Assembly: GCF_014635065.1 (NCBI RefSeq)
Contig: NZ_BMCG01000001.1
Span: 558,001-622,000 of the forward strand
Reading direction: 5' to 3'
DNA: 64,000 nucleotides
DNA from: Oxalicibacterium flavum
Lineage (GTDB): Bacteria; Pseudomonadota; Gammaproteobacteria; Burkholderiales; Burkholderiaceae_D
Positions 51,636 through 60,740 of this stretch are shown piece after piece. A model generated the notes under the pieces. It saw nothing but the letters and a program-made list of their open reading frames with translations, was not told the origin of the DNA and ran no database searches. Made by a program: the position numbers and the translations under genes. Positions within the stretch are counted from its first letter, which is position 1, and every line of letters begins with the position of its first letter.

Positions 51636-53150
51636 CTAAGCCACCATATGCCGTGCCTGCCGGCGCGTCAGGCTCGACAGCGCTTCCTGCGGCGCAGCCT
51701 TCCGTTCTTCCTTCACTTCCGCCTTGCGCGCACCGGCCTGGCCGGCATAATCGCTGCGCACCAGCTCCCGCGCCGCGGTGGAATCCATGCCTTGCAGCAC
51801 CAGCCATTGCGTGACCAGCGTCGCCAGCTTTTCGAGCGCGATGCGGTTGGTGGCATCGGTCGTCTTGTACAGCCAGTTTGACAGCCGCATGAAATTGGCG
51901 AACGGCGAAGCGCCGAGAAGCACCGGCAGCGTATTGCCGAATCGCCCGGAATTGGCGACCAGGTCCCAGTAGCGCGCAAAGCGCACCAGTTGCTGCATCT
52001 CGGCAAAGTCGATGCGGTCGGTGGCGAGGATGGAATAGGGCGGATACGGATCGAAGACGAGTTTGTATTCTTCGGTATGGCGGATGATGGGCGTGCCGCG
52101 CAGGCGCTTGAGGATACCGAACTGGATTTCGTGCGGTCCGAGCGCGACCAGCCTGTCGAAGCCGCGCGCGAAACTTTCCACGTCCTCGCCCGGCAGGCCG
52201 GCGATCAGATCGACGTGCAGGTGCGCATGCGTGTGTTCGCACAGCCAGCGGATGTTCTCGGCCGCCTTCTCGTTGTTCTGCCGACGGCTGACCAGCGTCT
52301 GCACCTCGGGATTGAAGCTCTGGATGCCGACCTCGAACTGCAGCGTGCCGGGCGGGAACTTGAGGATGCTCTCGCGCAGCGCTTCCGGCAGGTGATCGGG
52401 CACCACCTCGAAGTGCGCATAGACCGGATCGTCGGGATGCGCGGCCAGCTTGTCGAGGAAGAACTGCATGATCTTCAGGCTCACCTTCACGTTGAGGTTG
52501 AAGGTGCGGTCAACGAACTTGAACAGCCGCGCGCCGCGTGCATGCAGCGCGTCCATCTGCGCGAGGAAGGCATCGATGTCGAACGGCCACGCGGTCTTGT
52601 CGAGCGAGGACAGACAGAACTCGCACTTGAACGGACAGCCGCGCGAGGCTTCCACGTAGAGCGTGCGGTGCGCGATGTCCTCGTCGGTATAGAGATCGTA
52701 GGGCATCGTCACGTCGTCCAGCGGCCGCTGCACGCCGGCATGGATCTTCATCAGCGGCTTGGGGCCATGCAGGATCTGGCGGCACAGCGCGGGAAAGGTG
52801 ACGTCGCCCCAGCCGGTCACCAGGTAGTCGGCCAGCTTGACGATCTCCTGCTGCTCGGGCTCGTACGAGACTTCCGGTCCGCCCAGCACCACCACGACCT
52901 CGGGTGCGACGCGCTTGAGCAGCGCCACTACCCTGGTGGTCTCTTCGACGTTCCAGATATAGACGCCGAAACCGACGATGCGCGGCTTGTGTGCGAGCAA
53001 ACGCTCGACGATATCGGATGCGCGCGCGCCGATCACGAACTCCTGCAGGATGGTCCGGCTGCGCAGCTCGCCCATGTTTGCCAGCAGATAGCGCAGGCCG
53101 AGCGAGGCATGCGTGTAGCGGGCATTGAGGGTGGAAAGCAGGATGGTCAT
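51636..53150 (-). CDS. B12-binding domain radical SAM protein
   Basis: 504 residues from the ATG at 53150 (MTILLSTLNARYTHASLGLR). Residues 1-135 form a cobalamin-binding-like fold (VVVVLGGPEVSYEPEQQEI); the radical-SAM cluster is CPFKCEFCLS near residue 177; the core continues with FKFVDRTFNLNVKVSLKIM and FEVGIQSFNPEVQTLVSRRQ. A C-terminal domain of the DUF4080 type follows (about 370-490). Family members are widespread but without an assigned reaction. It is divergent from the membrane-protein/XRE pair and shares that short regulatory region. Confidence 0.92.
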   Translation of the reverse strand: MTILLSTLNARYTHASLGLRYLLANMGELRSRTILQEFVIGARASDIVERLLAHKPRIVGFGVYIWNVEETTRVVALLKRVAPEVVVVLGGPEVSYEPEQQEIVKLADYLVTGWGDVTFPALCRQILHGPKPLMKIHAGVQRPLDDVTMPYDLYTDEDIAHRTLYVEASRGCPFKCEFCLSSLDKTAWPFDIDAFLAQMDALHARGARLFKFVDRTFNLNVKVSLKIMQFFLDKLAAHPDDPVYAHFEVVPDHLPEALRESILKFPPGTLQFEVGIQSFNPEVQTLVSRRQNNEKAAENIRWLCEHTHAHLHVDLIAGLPGEDVESFARGFDRLVALGPHEIQFGILKRLRGTPIIRHTEEYKLVFDPYPPYSILATDRIDFAEMQQLVRFARYWDLVANSGRFGNTLPVLLGASPFANFMRLSNWLYKTTDATNRIALEKLATLVTQWLVLQGMDSTAARELVRSDYAGQAGARKAEVKEERKAAPQEALSSLTRRQARHMVA

Positions 53151-53208
53151 GGGAAGTGCGCAGAATCGCAATAAAGCCGCAGCAAAACCGCCATTCTACG
53201 CTGCAGCA

Positions 53209-53266
53209 TGTAAAGCAAGCTTGACATAGCCCGATTTGCCGCCTACGATGTAAAGCATCCTTTACA
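53209..53266. promoter_or_regulatory. Promoter flanked by two copies of an 18-bp operator
   Basis: Promoter: TTGACA (53221-53226), 17-bp spacer, TACGAT (53244-53249). Operator 1, TGTAAAGCAAGCTTGACA (53209-53226), covers the -35 box; operator 2, TGTAAAGCATCCTTTACA (53249-53266), is a perfect 7+7 palindrome that begins on the last base of the -10 box and covers the start point. The copies are exactly 40 bp apart, about four helical turns. The XRE protein encoded downstream is the likely ligand. Confidence 0.8.
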
Positions 53267-53283
53267 CAACGCAGGAGAACGTC

Positions 53284-53670
53284 ATGTCGGACGTTAGCAA
53301 TCACAAGCCCTATTACCGGGAACTGGGCGGCGCGCTCGCGCTTTACATGGTCATGCTGGTGGCGTCGCTGTGGTACGGCCATCGGCTCGACAACGGTCCC
53401 TTGCAGGCCATCGTCTATGCCAGTCCGATGCTGGCCTTCTTCCTCGGCGTGTGGGCCGTGGTGCGGCAAATCCGGCGTTCGGACGAATTCATGCGCAAGC
53501 TCTCGGTCGAACATCTCGCCATCACCGCCGGCGTGACGGCCGGATGGACCTTCACCTACGGCTTCCTCGAAAACGCCGGCTTCCCGCGCCTGTCGATGTT
53601 CACCGTGTGGCCGGTCATGGGCGCGGTGTGGGCCTTGCTGAGCATCGTCGATGCGATACGCCATCGATGA
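53284..53670 (+). CDS. Small integral membrane protein, partner of an XRE regulator
   Basis: 128 residues with ribosome site CAGGAGAA. Four hydrophobic segments (about 15-33, 40-62, 75-94 and 100-122) with charged stretches between (RQIRRSDEFMRKL). I do not recognise a named family beyond small membrane proteins that are paired with XRE regulators. Its stop overlaps the XRE start (ATGA), so the two are coupled. The promoter in front carries two operator copies, indicating tight autoregulation. Confidence 0.85.
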   Translation: MSDVSNHKPYYRELGGALALYMVMLVASLWYGHRLDNGPLQAIVYASPMLAFFLGVWAVVRQIRRSDEFMRKLSVEHLAITAGVTAGWTFTYGFLENAGFPRLSMFTVWPVMGAVWALLSIVDAIRHR

Positions 53671-53858
53671 ACAATCATCTGCGCACCCTGCGCGCCGAGC
53701 GCGGCTGGAGCCAGGCCGATCTGGCCACGCGCCTGAACGTCTCGCGCCAGACCATCAACGCGATCGAAACCGGCCGCTACGATCCGAGCCTGCCGCTGGC
53801 ATTCGCCATGGCAAACGCGTTCGAACTGCGGATCGAGGACATCTTCATTCCCGAATGA
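53667..53858 (+). CDS. XRE-family minimal helix-turn-helix regulator
   Basis: 63 residues, consisting almost only of the HTH: LRAERGWSQADLATRLNVSR with QTINAIETGRYDPSLPLAFA, then a short hydrophobic helix and the family end EDIFIPE. It resembles the YozG/YgzD-like single-domain regulators usually encoded beside a membrane protein. With no ligand domain, it is probably a dimeric repressor whose activity is set by amount or by the membrane partner. Likely binds the duplicated 18-bp operator upstream of the pair. Confidence 0.9.
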   Translation: MNNHLRTLRAERGWSQADLATRLNVSRQTINAIETGRYDPSLPLAFAMANAFELRIEDIFIPE

Positions 53859-53967
53859 TGCTGGTCAACCTGCTCAGCGCTTCGCTAGGCGAGAAAGGCA
53901 ACGGATGAGGCGAACGATCTGCGGTAAGGTATGCCTGCCATTCACCTTCTTCGATTGTCGCCGCCTC

Positions 53968-54759
53968 ATGCTGCTTCCGCGTCTTTTTCGCCCGTTGTTT
54001 CTTCTTTCCTGCTGTCTCGCCTTGCAATCCGCCTACGCCGCGCCAGCCGCGCGCAGCACAGCCGTTGACGTCGCGATGTGTACAGGCTTGCGCAGCGCCG
54101 GCGTGCTGCATGCCAACGCGCCGATCGGCTGCGAGCGTTTGCAGGTCGTGCGTTTTTCGTACGTCGATTTCGACGGCAGGCAGCACGACGACGGCGAGAT
54201 CATGGTGATGGATGCCGCCGCGCCGCAGGTGGCCGCGCTGTTCGACCAGTTGCGCGCGCGTGGCTTCGCCTTGGCCGGTGCGCGCCTGATGCAGCATTAT
54301 CGGGGCGACGACCAGGCCTCGATGCGCGCCAACAACAGCTCCGCCTTCAACGACCGCGCCATCACCAACGCCAGTGCGCCGTCGCTGCATGCCTACGGCC
54401 TCGCGATCGACATCAACCCGGTGCAGAATCCGTTTGTCGAGATCGGCAAGGACGGCCGCGCGCAGGTCAGCCCGACGGCCGGCGGCCGCTACCTGAACCG
54501 GCAGACGACGCGTCCCGGCAAGCCAGCGCGCAAGGGCATGGCGGAAGACGTGGTCGAACTGTTCGCGCAGCACGGCTTCACGATCTGGGGCGGCGACTGG
54601 GACGCGCCCATCGACTACCAGCATTTCCAGGTAAGCCGCACGCTGGCGAAGAAGCTGGCGGCACTGCCGCCGGCGCAGGCCCGCGCCGCGTTCGAGGAAC
54701 ACGTGCAGGCCTACCGCAACTGCCGGCGCGACAAACCGCGCGCGACCTGCACGCATTGA
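53968..54759 (+). CDS. M15-type peptidase (D-Ala-D-Ala carboxypeptidase-like), exported
   Basis: 263 residues from the ATG at 53968, which gives a clean signal peptide (PLFLLSCCLALQSAYA before APAA). An ATG at 53905 has a better ribosome site (GAGAAAGG) and would add 21 residues, so the start is uncertain. The zinc site of VanY/M15_4-like peptidases is visible: SLHAYGLAIDINPVQNPF (His and Asp ligands) and a C-terminal His in DYQHFQVSR with catalytic Glu/Asp upstream (GGDWDAPIDY). It should trim peptidoglycan peptides in the periplasm. Confidence 0.85.
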   Translation: MLLPRLFRPLFLLSCCLALQSAYAAPAARSTAVDVAMCTGLRSAGVLHANAPIGCERLQVVRFSYVDFDGRQHDDGEIMVMDAAAPQVAALFDQLRARGFALAGARLMQHYRGDDQASMRANNSSAFNDRAITNASAPSLHAYGLAIDINPVQNPFVEIGKDGRAQVSPTAGGRYLNRQTTRPGKPARKGMAEDVVELFAQHGFTIWGGDWDAPIDYQHFQVSRTLAKKLAALPPAQARAAFEEHVQAYRNCRRDKPRATCTH

Positions 54760-54769
54760 GGAAACGATC

Positions 54770-55120
54770 ATGACCGTACGCCGTATCGTCGCCAACATCG
54801 CCACGCCGGACGTCGCACGCGCGACCGTCTTCTATCGCGACGTACTGGGACTGTCGCTGCTGATGGATCACGGCTGGATCGCCACCTATGGCAATGACGA
54901 GCAGGCCGTGGTTCAGGTCAGCTTCGCCAGCGAAGGCGGCAGCGGCACGCCGGTTCCCGATCTGTCGATCGAGGTCGATGACGTCGATGCCGTGCTGCAA
55001 GCCATGCGAGATGCCGGTTTCGACATCGTGTATGGCCCTGTCAACGAACCCTGGGGGGTGCGCCGTTTCTATGTGCACGACCCGTTCGGGCGACTGGTCA
55101 ATATACTGTCGCATGCCTGA
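54770..55120 (+). CDS. VOC family (glyoxalase/bleomycin resistance-like) protein
   Basis: 116 residues, ribosome site GAGGAAA, beginning 10 bp after the M15 peptidase stop. The beta-alpha-beta-beta-beta repeats of the VOC fold are visible: IVANIATPDVARATVFYRDV at the start and VRRFYVHDPFGRLVNIL at the end, the latter with the typical DPFG turn. The substrate and metal use cannot be told. Confidence 0.88.
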   Translation: MTVRRIVANIATPDVARATVFYRDVLGLSLLMDHGWIATYGNDEQAVVQVSFASEGGSGTPVPDLSIEVDDVDAVLQAMRDAGFDIVYGPVNEPWGVRRFYVHDPFGRLVNILSHA

Positions 55121-55164
55121 CGATTAACAGCCCAGACAACAATACGCATCATCGGGAGACTTCC

Positions 55165-56130
55165 ATGCTCATCAATTGCGTCGCCTACCAGGACGGCACC
55201 AAGCTGTCCGACATTCCGGTCGAACAGATCAGCGACTATCTCGAAAAGCCTGACTGCTTCGTCTGGGTCGCGCTCAAGGACCCGTCGCCCGAGGAAATGG
55301 CGCAGATGCAGGCCGAATTCCATCTGCACGAACTGGCAGTGGAAGATGCGCTGCACGGCCAGCAGCGCTCCAAGGTCGAGGAATACGGCGACTCGCTGTT
55401 CGTGGTGGTGCCGACCGCCGAGATGATCGACGGCACGCTGCATCGCGGCGAGCTCGACATCTTCGTCGGCCGCAACTACGTGCTGTCGGTGCGCAGCAAC
55501 AGCCGTCAGAGTTTCCTCGGCGTACGCGCGCGTTGCGAACGCGAGCCGCAGCAACTGCGCAAGGGTTCGGCCTTCGTGCTGTATGCGCTGATGGACGCGG
55601 TGGTTGACAGCTACTTCCCGGTGGTGGAAGCACTCGAAAGCCAGCTCGACCGCATCGAGGGCAACATCTTCAACGTCGGCGAGCAGCGCGAGAACATCGA
55701 GCAGCTCTACGATCTCAAGCGCGAGGCCGCCGTGCTCAAGCACATCGTCGCGCCGCTGATGGAAGCGACCGGGCGGCTCTACGGCGGGCGCGTACCGCCC
55801 TTGTGCGAAAGCACGCGCGACTATTTCCGCGACGTCGGCGATCACCTGTACCGCATCAACGCGCTGACCGATGCGATCCGCGAGACCATCACCACCGCGA
55901 TCCAGGTCAACCTGTCGATGGTCGCCATCGAGGATACCGAGATCAACAAGCGGCTCGCCGCCTGGGCCGCCATCTTCGCTGTCGCCACCGCCTTCTTCGG
56001 GCTGTGGGGCATGAACTTCAAGTACATGCCGGAACTGGACTGGAAATTCGGCTATCCGCTCGCCATCGCCATGGTCAGCAGCGTGTGCGGCTATCTGTAC
56101 TACCGCTTCAGGCGCTCTGGCTGGCTCTAG
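55165..56130 (+). CDS. corA: CorA family magnesium/cobalt transporter
   Basis: 321 residues. A large cytosolic domain (about 1-255) is followed by two transmembrane helices; the pore signature GMN lies in FFGLWGMNFKYMPELDWKFG, and the C-terminus is basic (YYRFRRSGWL). It forms a pentameric divalent-cation channel, usually for Mg. Its stop codon overlaps that of the convergent NYN gene. Confidence 0.94.
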   Translation: MLINCVAYQDGTKLSDIPVEQISDYLEKPDCFVWVALKDPSPEEMAQMQAEFHLHELAVEDALHGQQRSKVEEYGDSLFVVVPTAEMIDGTLHRGELDIFVGRNYVLSVRSNSRQSFLGVRARCEREPQQLRKGSAFVLYALMDAVVDSYFPVVEALESQLDRIEGNIFNVGEQRENIEQLYDLKREAAVLKHIVAPLMEATGRLYGGRVPPLCESTRDYFRDVGDHLYRINALTDAIRETITTAIQVNLSMVAIEDTEINKRLAAWAAIFAVATAFFGLWGMNFKYMPELDWKFGYPLAIAMVSSVCGYLYYRFRRSGWL

Positions 56131-56717
56131 GGAAGCGCGTAGCTCAGGCGCGTGCCGTTGATGGTGATCCTGCCGTCGTTCACCAGCAGTTCGATGATCG
56201 CCGCCAGTTCCGCGTCATCCAGACTCTTCTGGAATTGCGCGGCAATGCTGCTGGCCAGCGTGCGCACGGTGCGCGGCCGTGTGCCGTTTCCGGCCAGGCG
56301 CTGCCAGACGGCATCGGCCCGCTCCCGCGTCTTGTCTGCCGCGCCGGATGCAATGAAATGGATATCGGCCACCGCTTCCACGCGGTCGGCTGCGATGCCG
56401 AGTTCCTTCAGATGCGCAATCAGCGGATCGAATCCGCGGTCATGCGAGACGATGTGGAAACAGGCCTGCGGATCGAGTGCAGCGATACGACCGATGTAGA
56501 ACGCGATGTGGAAATCCAGTGCATTGGGGCCGATGCCGGAGATCTTGATGTATTGCGCGCGTTCGCCAAGCTTCTGCATGGCCGAGGCGACATCGTAGGG
56601 CAGGCGCGACTGCGTGCTGCCGACGAACACCAGCAGCCTGAAATGCTCGGCATCGACCTCGTCGATGAAGCGCGGCTGCACGTTCTCGAAATCGATCAGG
56701 ATGTAATGGGTTTTCAT
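56127..56717 (-). CDS. NYN/PIN-like domain protein (putative RNase)
   Basis: 196 residues from the ATG at 56717. Residues 1-125 form a NYN (PIN-like) domain: the first acidic position in YILIDFENVQP, then ISGIGPNALDFHIAFYIG with the next Asp, and HIVSHDRGFDPLIAHL with the last Asp pair. NYN proteins are predicted metal-dependent ribonucleases. The C-terminal 70 residues (LASSIAAQFQKSLDDAELAA ... GTRLSYALP) look like a small winged-helix or OST-HTH-like RNA-binding module. Confidence 0.87.
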   Translation of the reverse strand: MKTHYILIDFENVQPRFIDEVDAEHFRLLVFVGSTQSRLPYDVASAMQKLGERAQYIKISGIGPNALDFHIAFYIGRIAALDPQACFHIVSHDRGFDPLIAHLKELGIAADRVEAVADIHFIASGAADKTRERADAVWQRLAGNGTRPRTVRTLASSIAAQFQKSLDDAELAAIIELLVNDGRITINGTRLSYALP

Positions 56718-56785
56718 CGCCGTTCCGCCTACACACGAAAAGTGATCTTGAAGCGGCAACCTTACATCCAATCGCGGCGAAGCGG

Positions 56786-58396
56786 TTATTTGCGCGGCGC
56801 CAGCATGTCGAGTGCCACCGCTTCGGCGACGCGGATGCCGTCGATCGCGGCCGACATGATGCCGCCCGCATAGCCCGCTCCTTCGCCGGCCGGGAACAGG
56901 CCGCGCGTGTTCAGGCTCTGCAGATCGTTGTCGTTGCGCTTGATGCGCACCGGCGACGAGGTGCGGGTTTCGATGCCGGTCAACACCGCGTCGTGCATCG
57001 AGAAACCCTTGATCTGCCTGTCGAATGCAGTGAGCGCCTCGCGGATCGCCTCGATCGCATAATCGGGCAGCGAGGGATTGAGGTCGCCGAGCTTGACGCC
57101 CGGCTTGTACGACGGCTGCACCGAACCGAACTGGGTGGATGGCCGGTTGGCGATGAAGTCGCCGACCAGCTGGCCCGGCGCATCGTAGTTGCTGCCGCCA
57201 AGCTCGAACGCGCGCGACTCCCAGAAACGCTGCATCTCCATGCCGGCCAGCGGCCCGCCCGGATAATCCTCGGGCGTGATGCCGACCACGATGCCGGCAT
57301 TGGCGTTGCGCTCGTTGCGCGAGTACTGGCTCATGCCGTTGGTGACCACGCGCCCCGGTTCCGAGGTTGCCGCCACCACGGTGCCGCCGGGACACATGCA
57401 GAAACTATAGACGGAGCGGCCGTTCTTCGCGTGGTGCACGAGCTTGTAATCTGCCGCGCCGAGGATGGGATGGCCGGCGCTGGGACCGAAGCGGCAGGCA
57501 TCGATCAGCGATTGCGGATGCTCGATGCGGAAACCCATCGAGAACGGCTTGGGCTCGATATAGACGCCGCGCTTGTGCAGCATCTCGAAGGTGTCGCGCG
57601 CGCTGTGGCCGATGGCGAGCACCACGTGCGATGCATCGAGCTGGCTGCCGTCGGACAGGATCAGGCTGCGCATGCGACCGTCCTCGATCACGATGTCATC
57701 GACGCGGCTTTCGAAACGGAACTCGCCGCCGAGCTGCACGATCTTCTCGCGCATCAGTTCGATCATCTTGACCAGGCGGAAGGTGCCGATGTGCGGCTTG
57801 CTGACGTACATGATCTCGGGCGGCGCATCGGCCGCGACGAATTCGGTCAGCACCTTGCGGCCGTAATGCTTCGAGTCCTTGATCTGGGTCCACAGCTTGC
57901 CGTCGGAAAAGGTGCCCGCGCCGCCTTCGCCGAACTGCACGTTCGACTCGGGCTGCAGTTCGCGCTTGCGCCACAGGCCCCACGTGTCTTTCGTGCGTTC
58001 GCGCACTACCTTGCCGCGTTCGAGGACGATCGGCCTGAAGCCCATTTCGGCCAGGATCAGCGCCGCGAACAACCCGCAGGGGCCGAAGCCGATCACCACC
58101 GGCCGCTCCTTCTGCTCGGCCGGTGCCTTGCCGACGAAACGATATTCGGTGTCCGGCGTGGGCGCGAGGTGGCGCTTGTCCTTCACGCGCTTGAGAGCGG
58201 CGGCTTCGTCCTTGACCTCGACGTCCAGCGTATAGACCAGCAGGATTGCGCTGCGCTTGCGCGCATCGTAGCCGCGGCGGAACACCGTATGCGCGAGCAG
58301 GTCGCCGCGCGCGATGCCGAGGCGCGTGACGATCGCATCGATCAAATCGTCGTCGCTGTGGTCCAGGGGGAGTTGTACGTCGGTCAGTCGCAGCAT
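56786..58396 (-). CDS. FAD-dependent oxidoreductase-like protein (COG2509 type)
   Basis: 536 residues. After an N-terminal region of about 85 residues (MLRLTDVQLPLDHSDDDLID) comes an FAD-binding Rossmann domain beginning VIGFGPCGLFAALILAEMG, with VVRERTKDTWGLWRKREL and FGEGGAGTFSDGKLWTQIKD, which is characteristic of the COG2509 group, and a C-terminal GLFPAGEGAGYAGGIMSAA that closes the FAD site. The reaction is unknown; relatives are annotated as uncharacterised FAD-dependent dehydrogenases. Confidence 0.9.
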   Translation of the reverse strand: MLRLTDVQLPLDHSDDDLIDAIVTRLGIARGDLLAHTVFRRGYDARKRSAILLVYTLDVEVKDEAAALKRVKDKRHLAPTPDTEYRFVGKAPAEQKERPVVIGFGPCGLFAALILAEMGFRPIVLERGKVVRERTKDTWGLWRKRELQPESNVQFGEGGAGTFSDGKLWTQIKDSKHYGRKVLTEFVAADAPPEIMYVSKPHIGTFRLVKMIELMREKIVQLGGEFRFESRVDDIVIEDGRMRSLILSDGSQLDASHVVLAIGHSARDTFEMLHKRGVYIEPKPFSMGFRIEHPQSLIDACRFGPSAGHPILGAADYKLVHHAKNGRSVYSFCMCPGGTVVAATSEPGRVVTNGMSQYSRNERNANAGIVVGITPEDYPGGPLAGMEMQRFWESRAFELGGSNYDAPGQLVGDFIANRPSTQFGSVQPSYKPGVKLGDLNPSLPDYAIEAIREALTAFDRQIKGFSMHDAVLTGIETRTSSPVRIKRNDNDLQSLNTRGLFPAGEGAGYAGGIMSAAIDGIRVAEAVALDMLAPRK

Positions 58397-58784
58397 GCTT
58401 GAGAATCCAGCCGACCCGTGAAGAACGCCGCGCCGGGGTCGGGTCGGCGGCAGGGCGCTATTCTACCCCAGCGCCTTTTGCGAATGCGGCGCTCCCTTGC
58501 ATGGGCGTGCATGACTTTGCACCCATCACTTCAGCACTTTTGACAATATTTATCCTTCCATGCCTGATGCGAGATGCAGGCTCCTTTCAGGCGGCAAGGC
58601 AGGCCTGACGTTGTTTTTGCGGCACGACCCGCGCCGCACCTTGTTGACCCCGGGAAATGTTTTGATTACTGTGGACCGCGCCAGCCCATGCGTCGCAGAA
58701 CGTCAGGGCAAGCCATGCGAGACGCTGGTTTCACCACATAAACAGCGCACCAAGCAGTCGAGACGAGAAAAAGAAGGAGGAGTC
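58397..58784. other. Non-coding region upstream of the chemotaxis receptor gene
   Basis: No conserved gene is visible. A TTGACA hexamer lies near 58541 but lacks a good -10 partner. I looked for a flagellar sigma-28 promoter and a c-di-GMP riboswitch before the receptor gene and recognised neither. The region ends with an unusually strong ribosome binding site (AAGAAGGAGGAG) for the short reading frame that follows. Confidence 0.4.
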
Positions 58785-58916
58785 ATGCACGCCATTGCCG
58801 CGCACGCGCGATCTTCATGGCTGTCCGACAGGCCGCTTCATTCCCTGCCGTGCACCCACAGCCACACCGCCATTTCCATCCCGCCGGAGCCCGGGCCGCA
58901 CGTCCGCAGCGCCTGA
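58785..58916 (+). CDS. Possible 43-residue small ORF upstream of the chemotaxis receptor
   Basis: The ATG at 58785 is preceded by AAGAAGGAGGAGTC, the strongest ribosome site in this part of the window. The frame encodes 43 residues rich in His, Pro and Ser ([20 protein letters not shown] at the start), with no recognisable motif, and ends 68 bp before the receptor start. It could be a leader peptide, an unrecognised small protein, or chance; only the ribosome site supports it. Confidence 0.3.
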   Translation: MHAIAAHARSSWLSDRPLHSLPCTHSHTAISIPPEPGPHVRSA

Positions 58917-58984
58917 ACCACCGTCATCCACCGCGACCATCCGTCATGGCGGACGGCGGTCGCATCTGCATAGTCGAGACCATC

Positions 58985-60619
58985 ATGCTGAAAAACATCA
59001 CGATCAAATCGCTGTTGCTGTCGGTCATGGGCCTGCTGTCCGTGCTGCTGATAGCCACCGGCGCCATTGGGCTGTACTCGCTGCACGCCACCGACGAATC
59101 GCTGAAGACGGTCTATGAAGACCGTACCGTGCCGCTCGGCCATCTGAACAAGGTGATTACCGATCTCACCATCAACCAGCTCGATCTGGTGTCGTCCATC
59201 TATGCCGATCCCGACCAGATGACGCGCACCATGGACGCGATCGAAGCGCGCCTGAAAGGCATCGACCAGGCCTTCGCCGCCTATGCCGCGACCGATGCCA
59301 CCGAGGAAGAAAGACAGGTTGCCGAACGCTTCTCCACCGACTACCGCGCCTTCCTCGACAAGGCACTGCAGCCCGCCATCGCCTTCGCACGCGGCGGCAA
59401 CATCCTGCGCGTGACGGAGATCGTCAACGAACGCATGGGCGACCTGATCCGGCCGGTGCGGCAGGACATCAACGCGCTGGTGGACATGCAGCTGCAAGTC
59501 GCGCAGGCGGAGTTCAACGAGTCGCAACGCCTGTTCGCGCTGGTGCGCAGCATCTCCATCGGCGTCATCGCGTTCGGCGTGCTGCTGGCCGGCCTGATGG
59601 CGCTGTTCCTGATCCGCGCCATCGCCCGGCCGCTGCACGACGCGGTGCAGGTCGCGCGCAGCGTCGCCGCCGGCGACCTGACGCAGCGCATCGAAGTCGA
59701 TTCCACCAACGAAACCGGACAGTTGCTGCAGGCGCTGCGGGACATGAACGACAGCCTGCTGCGCACGGTCGGCGCGGTACGGCACAGCACGGAAACCATC
59801 ACGGTCGCCGCCGGCGAGATCGCCTCCGGCAACGCCGACCTGTCGAGCCGTACCGAGGCACAGGCCGGCTCCTTGGAAGAAACCGCCTCGTCGATGGAAG
59901 AACTGACCTCGACCGTGCGCCAGAACGCCGACAATGCGCGCCAGGCCAACCAGCTCGTGGTATCCGCCTCCGAGATCGCCACCCGCGGCGGCAACGTGGT
60001 CGGACAGGTCGTCGCCACCATGGGCGATATCCAGGACAGCTCGCGCAAGATCGCCGACATCATCGGCGTCATCGACGGCATCGCCTTCCAGACCAACATC
60101 CTGGCGTTGAACGCAGCAGTCGAAGCCGCGCGTGCCGGCGAGCAGGGCCGAGGCTTCGCGGTGGTGGCCGCCGAAGTGCGCACGCTGGCGCAGCGCTCGG
60201 CCGCTGCCGCCAAGGAAATCAAGGGCCTGATCGACGACTCGGTCGGCAAGGTCGCCTCCGGCAGCAGGCTGGTGGACGAAGCCGGCGCCACCATGGGCGA
60301 GATCGTCACCTCGGTGCGACGCGTGGCCGACATCATGAGCGAGATCACGGCCGCCAGCCAGGAACAGAGCGACGGCATCGAACAGGTCAACCAGGCGATC
60401 GGCCAGATGGACCAGATGACGCAGCAGAATGCAGCGCTGGTGGAGCAGGCCGCGGCGGCGGCGCAGAGCATGCAGGACCAGGCACGCGAACTGTCGCGCG
60501 CGGTCGGCATCTTCCGCCTCGATCAGCAAGCCCTGGTCGTCGAAACGACATCGACGCCGCCCGTCCTGCAGGACGAACGGCTGCCCCGACTGGCCGCCCA
60601 ATCCGCCGTGGCGGCGTAA
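58985..60619 (+). CDS. Methyl-accepting chemotaxis protein
   Basis: 544 residues from the ATG at 58985 ([20 protein letters not shown]), the normal start for Tar/Tsr-like receptors although its ribosome site is weak. TM1 about 10-32, a periplasmic four-helix-bundle sensor domain about 35-188, TM2 about 190-211, HAMP about 212-265, and the signalling domain with hairpin tip [20 protein letters not shown]. There is no CheR-tethering pentapeptide at the C-terminus. Two methylation-type segments ([20 protein letters not shown]) flank the tip. The ligand is unknown. Confidence 0.94.
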   Translation: MLKNITIKSLLLSVMGLLSVLLIATGAIGLYSLHATDESLKTVYEDRTVPLGHLNKVITDLTINQLDLVSSIYADPDQMTRTMDAIEARLKGIDQAFAAYAATDATEEERQVAERFSTDYRAFLDKALQPAIAFARGGNILRVTEIVNERMGDLIRPVRQDINALVDMQLQVAQAEFNESQRLFALVRSISIGVIAFGVLLAGLMALFLIRAIARPLHDAVQVARSVAAGDLTQRIEVDSTNETGQLLQALRDMNDSLLRTVGAVRHSTETITVAAGEIASGNADLSSRTEAQAGSLEETASSMEELTSTVRQNADNARQANQLVVSASEIATRGGNVVGQVVATMGDIQDSSRKIADIIGVIDGIAFQTNILALNAAVEAARAGEQGRGFAVVAAEVRTLAQRSAAAAKEIKGLIDDSVGKVASGSRLVDEAGATMGEIVTSVRRVADIMSEITAASQEQSDGIEQVNQAIGQMDQMTQQNAALVEQAAAAAQSMQDQARELSRAVGIFRLDQQALVVETTSTPPVLQDERLPRLAAQSAVAA

Positions 60620-60740
60620 AGCGCACCCGCGTAGCGAATCCCCGATTGTCGGCAACCGGGGTTTGTTGGACAATGGCGCACGGCGATGCCTGCGGAATGG
60701 CATCGCCGTTTTCTTTATCCAGCCCATTGCCGACATTCCC

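Noticed and set aside
60637-60667. Possible terminator (CCCCG/CGGGG then TTT) after the chemotaxis receptor gene
   Set aside because: The stem is only five to six pairs with a long loop and a short interrupted T-run.
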